This document shows positions 6,386 to 8,133 of a DNA stretch of 8,133 nt, one piece after another. Position 1 is the first letter of the stretch, and every line of letters starts with the position of its first letter. The DNA is taken from positions 1-8,133 of the forward strand of contig JASHYZ010000020.1 in the NCBI GenBank assembly GCA_030042795.1, written 5' to 3'. The notes below the pieces were generated by a model. The model was not told where the DNA came from. It worked only from the letters and a program-made list of their open reading frames with translations, and made no database searches. The position numbers and the translations under genes are program-made. Source of the DNA: Terriglobia bacterium (GTDB lineage: Bacteria > Acidobacteriota > Terriglobia > UBA7540).

Positions 6386-6402
6386 TTGCATAAATATTCA
6401 TA
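6385..6402. promoter_or_regulatory. argR operator: ARG box-like ArgR operator
   Basis: The 18 bases read AT-TGCAT-AAAT-ATTCA-TA. They match the ARG box core TGAAT-N4-ATTCA at 9 of 10 positions with an AT-only spacer. The site also lies within a longer near-perfect inverted repeat, TGCATAAATA (6387-6396) and TATTTGTGCA (6401-6410), with one mismatch. It overlaps the predicted argR promoter, so bound ArgR would block RNA polymerase. Confidence 0.65.
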
Positions 6403-6414
6403 TTTGTGCATAAT
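6386..6414 (+). promoter_or_regulatory. Predicted sigma70-type promoter of the argRCB operon
   Basis: TTGCAT (6386-6391) and CATAAT (6409-6414) are separated by 17 bases. The start site would fall near 6421, giving an untranslated leader of only about eight bases before the argR ATG at 6429. No Shine-Dalgarno is visible, in keeping with so short a leader. Confidence 0.6.
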
Positions 6415-6428
6415 GAAAAACGAATCTC

Positions 6429-6881
6429 ATGGCAAGTGCATCTAAACGTTTGCGGCAAGGTCAGATCTTGAAGCTGGTGGCAGACAGCGGTATCGGCAGC
6501 CAGGACGATTTGCGGCGAAAACTGGCTCACGAAGGAATGCGGGTGACACAGGCCACCTTGTCGCGGGATCTTCAGGAATTGAAACTGGTGAAGACGGCTG
6601 AGGGTTATCGCGTGCTGCAAGACGCGCCTTCCGAAGAGGACGCGCAATCGCGACTAACGCGCGCTTTGAGGGAGTTCCTGCTGGATGTGCGCGAGGCGCA
6701 GAACCTGCTGGTGTTGAAGACGCCTCCCGGCGGGGCGCAGCCGCTGGCGGCCGCTCTTGACGCCGGGCGTTTGAGGCAGTTGGCCGGCACCATTGCCGGA
6801 GATGACACCGTGCTGGTGGTGACGCCGTCGCGCCGCGCGGCGGCGGGTTTGCAGAAGCGGATGCGTGAGTTGTTGCAATGA
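6429..6881 (+). CDS. argR: Arginine repressor ArgR
   Basis: The 150-residue protein has normal ArgR/AhrC length. The N-terminal winged-helix DNA-binding domain (about 5-66) contains the recognition segment 'TQATLSRDLQELKLVK' (40-55) with the conserved Ser45-Arg46 pair. The C-terminal domain (about 78-150) holds the arginine-binding and hexamerisation motif 'GTIAGDDT' (120-127). With L-arginine as corepressor, ArgR binds ARG boxes and shuts down arginine biosynthesis genes. It is the first gene of an operon and overlaps argC by four bases (ATGA). An ARG-box-like site over its own promoter points to autoregulation. The ATG start follows the promoter closely with no ribosome-binding site, so translation may be leaderless-like. 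Confidence 0.96.
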   Translation: MASASKRLRQGQILKLVADSGIGSQDDLRRKLAHEGMRVTQATLSRDLQELKLVKTAEGYRVLQDAPSEEDAQSRLTRALREFLLDVREAQNLLVLKTPPGGAQPLAAALDAGRLRQLAGTIAGDDTVLVVTPSRRAAAGLQKRMRELLQ

Positions 6882-7924
6882 GCGAACAGAGTCGATCAAA
6901 GACGCACGTGGCCGTGGTTGGGGCCACGGGGTACGCGGGCGCTGAACTGGCCCGGCTGCTCGTCCGCCATCCGCACGTGGCGGAGCCCACGTTCTATCTG
7001 CGCGGCAGCCATGCCTCAGCGCATTGCCTCAGCGAGGTTTTCCCGGAATTCCGCGGCTGGGGCGAAGCTCCGTGCCGACCGTTCTCGCTCGAGGCGGTGA
7101 TTAATAGCGGTACTCAGGTGGTGTTTCTTTCTACACCGCATGAGGCCTCCTTGGAGTTGGTGCCGGCGTTGCTTGAGGCAGGGATGCGGGTAGTAGATTT
7201 AAGCGGCGCTTTTCGTTTCCGCACACCGGAAACCTTCGCGCAGTGGTACAAGCTGCCAGCGCCTGCGCGCGAGCTGGCAGAGTCGGCGGTCTACGGCTTG
7301 CCGGAGCTTTATGCGGACGAGTTGGTCTCGGCGCACCTGGTGGCGAATCCTGGCTGCTATCCCACCTCAGTGATCCTCGGGCTGAAGCCGTTGCTTGCTG
7401 CGGGCGTCGTGAACACGGAGCGCGGCGTGGTGTGCGATTCGAAGTCGGGGGCGAGCGGCGCAGGCAAGGAGCCTAAGAGCGAGCTCCATTTCGTGGAAGT
7501 CAACCAGAACCTGCGCGCTTACGGTCTGTTCGCCCACCGGCACACACCCGAGATCGCCGAGCACACGGGGATGAGAACGCGCGACTTTATCTTTGCCACT
7601 CATTTGCTCCCGTTGGAGCGCGGAATTCTTTCCACGCTTTATGTCTGGCTCGATGGAGAGCACAGCGCGGAAGAGATAGAGAGTCTCTACCGAAGCTTTT
7701 ACGCGAGCAAGCCCATGGTGCGGATCTGGGCGGCCGGGCGTTTGCCGGATCTGCACCACGTGGCGCACACGAACTTCTGCGACATCGGCTTTGGTTTGGA
7801 CCCGTCACGTGAGCGTTTGGTGGTGGTGTCGTGCCTGGATAATCTCGGCAAAGGCGCGGCCGGCCAGGCGGTGCAGAATTTTAACTGGATGTTTGGTTGC
7901 GAGGAGGCTTGTGGACTGAAATGA
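6878..7924 (+). CDS. argC: N-acetyl-gamma-glutamyl-phosphate reductase
   Basis: ArgC reduces N-acetyl-glutamyl 5-phosphate with NADPH to the semialdehyde, the third step from glutamate to ornithine, in the cytoplasm. The 348-residue protein is full length. The Rossmann NADP-binding motif is 'VVGATGYAGAELARLL' (13-28). The catalytic Cys160 lies in 'VANPGCYPTSV' (155-165). 'SGASGAGK' (190-197) and 'AHRHTPEI' (219-226), with the probable active-site histidine, follow. 'THLLPLERGILSTLY' (241-255) and 'DNLGKGAAGQAVQN' (321-334) are also family hallmarks. Its ATG overlaps the argR stop as ATGA, and its stop overlaps the argB start in the same way, which indicates translational coupling and tight co-regulation by ArgR. 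Confidence 0.96.
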   Translation: MSEQSRSKTHVAVVGATGYAGAELARLLVRHPHVAEPTFYLRGSHASAHCLSEVFPEFRGWGEAPCRPFSLEAVINSGTQVVFLSTPHEASLELVPALLEAGMRVVDLSGAFRFRTPETFAQWYKLPAPARELAESAVYGLPELYADELVSAHLVANPGCYPTSVILGLKPLLAAGVVNTERGVVCDSKSGASGAGKEPKSELHFVEVNQNLRAYGLFAHRHTPEIAEHTGMRTRDFIFATHLLPLERGILSTLYVWLDGEHSAEEIESLYRSFYASKPMVRIWAAGRLPDLHHVAHTNFCDIGFGLDPSRERLVVVSCLDNLGKGAAGQAVQNFNWMFGCEEACGLK

Positions 7925-8133
7925 GACTGGTCGTCAAATTCGCCGGGGCCTTGTTAGAGAAGCCGAACGAATCGGCCTATGCCTCGAGGGCAAGACAAGC
8001 GGCCGAGATCGCTCGCCACGGCCATGAAGTGCTCGTGGTCCATGGGGGCGGGCGCACCTTTACGGCGACGCTGGCGCGCCTGGGAATTGAGAGCCGGTTT
8101 GTTGAGGGTCTGCGCGTGACGGATGCTGAGACG
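7921..8133 (+). CDS. argB: N-acetylglutamate kinase, N-terminal part (cut by window end)
   Basis: Seventy-one residues are visible with the frame open at the window edge. ArgB phosphorylates N-acetylglutamate with ATP, just before the ArgC step. The amino-acid-kinase fold is recognisable from the N-terminal 'LVVKFAGALLE' with the nucleotide-binding lysine, the 'VLVVHGGGRTF' glycine loop, and 'GIESRFVEGLRVTDAET', which matches the family's substrate-binding segment. Ala replaces the usual first Gly after KF (KFAGA, where most have K-x-GG). The start ATG overlaps the argC stop as ATGA. A GGAGG (7903-7907) lies 13 bases upstream, rather far to act as the only ribosome-binding site, so coupling to argC is likely. 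An alternative is another amino-acid kinase, but the argC neighbour makes ArgB by far the best reading. Confidence 0.9.
   Translation, partial: MRLVVKFAGALLEKPNESAYASRARQAAEIARHGHEVLVVHGGGRTFTATLARLGIESRFVEGLRVTDAET

Overview
The window is about 8.1 kb of moderately GC-rich bacterial chromosome carrying mostly housekeeping genes. The best fit is an uncultivated soil-type member of the Acidobacteriota. This rests on three things: the tail of an Oar-like TonB-dependent receptor ending in RIRLLGRK, a LolC/E-type permease, and an exported protein of a type I associate with that phylum. The assignment is an inference, since no rRNA or marker comparison was possible.

Layout from left to right. Bases 1-591 are the 3' end of an outer-membrane receptor gene. 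A cluster of three hairpins (621-699), resembling REP or dispersed palindromic repeats, separates it from an FAD-linked oxidase of the cytokinin-dehydrogenase type (736-2112). Next is a LolC/LolE-like lipoprotein-release permease (2173-3402). Its stop is followed within four bases by an 8-bp-period degenerate tandem repeat (3406-3445) and a small hairpin. On the minus strand, 3531-4412 encodes an exported protein of unknown function with an internal 17-residue duplication. Divergent from it is a complete GarD/UxaA-type sugar-acid dehydratase (4556-6130).

After a 298-base non-coding stretch comes the arginine biosynthesis operon argR-argC-argB (6429 to the window end). Its genes are joined by two ATGA overlaps, and argB is cut by the window edge. 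A consensus-like promoter and an ARG-box-like palindrome coincide just upstream of argR, so ArgR very probably represses its own operon. ArgC and ArgB catalyse consecutive, metabolically reversed-in-order steps (ArgB phosphorylates N-acetylglutamate, ArgC reduces the product), so the operon couples the regulator to the arginine pathway.

I see no CRISPR array, phage, insertion sequence, tRNA or rRNA, and no clearly novel multi-gene system. The points most worth a second look are: the ArgR operator/promoter overlap; departures from E. coli-type conserved residues in the GarD-like enzyme; an Asn where plant cytokinin dehydrogenases have their catalytic Asp; the repeat inside the exported protein and the tiny ORF overlapping its start; and the hairpin and octamer repeats.
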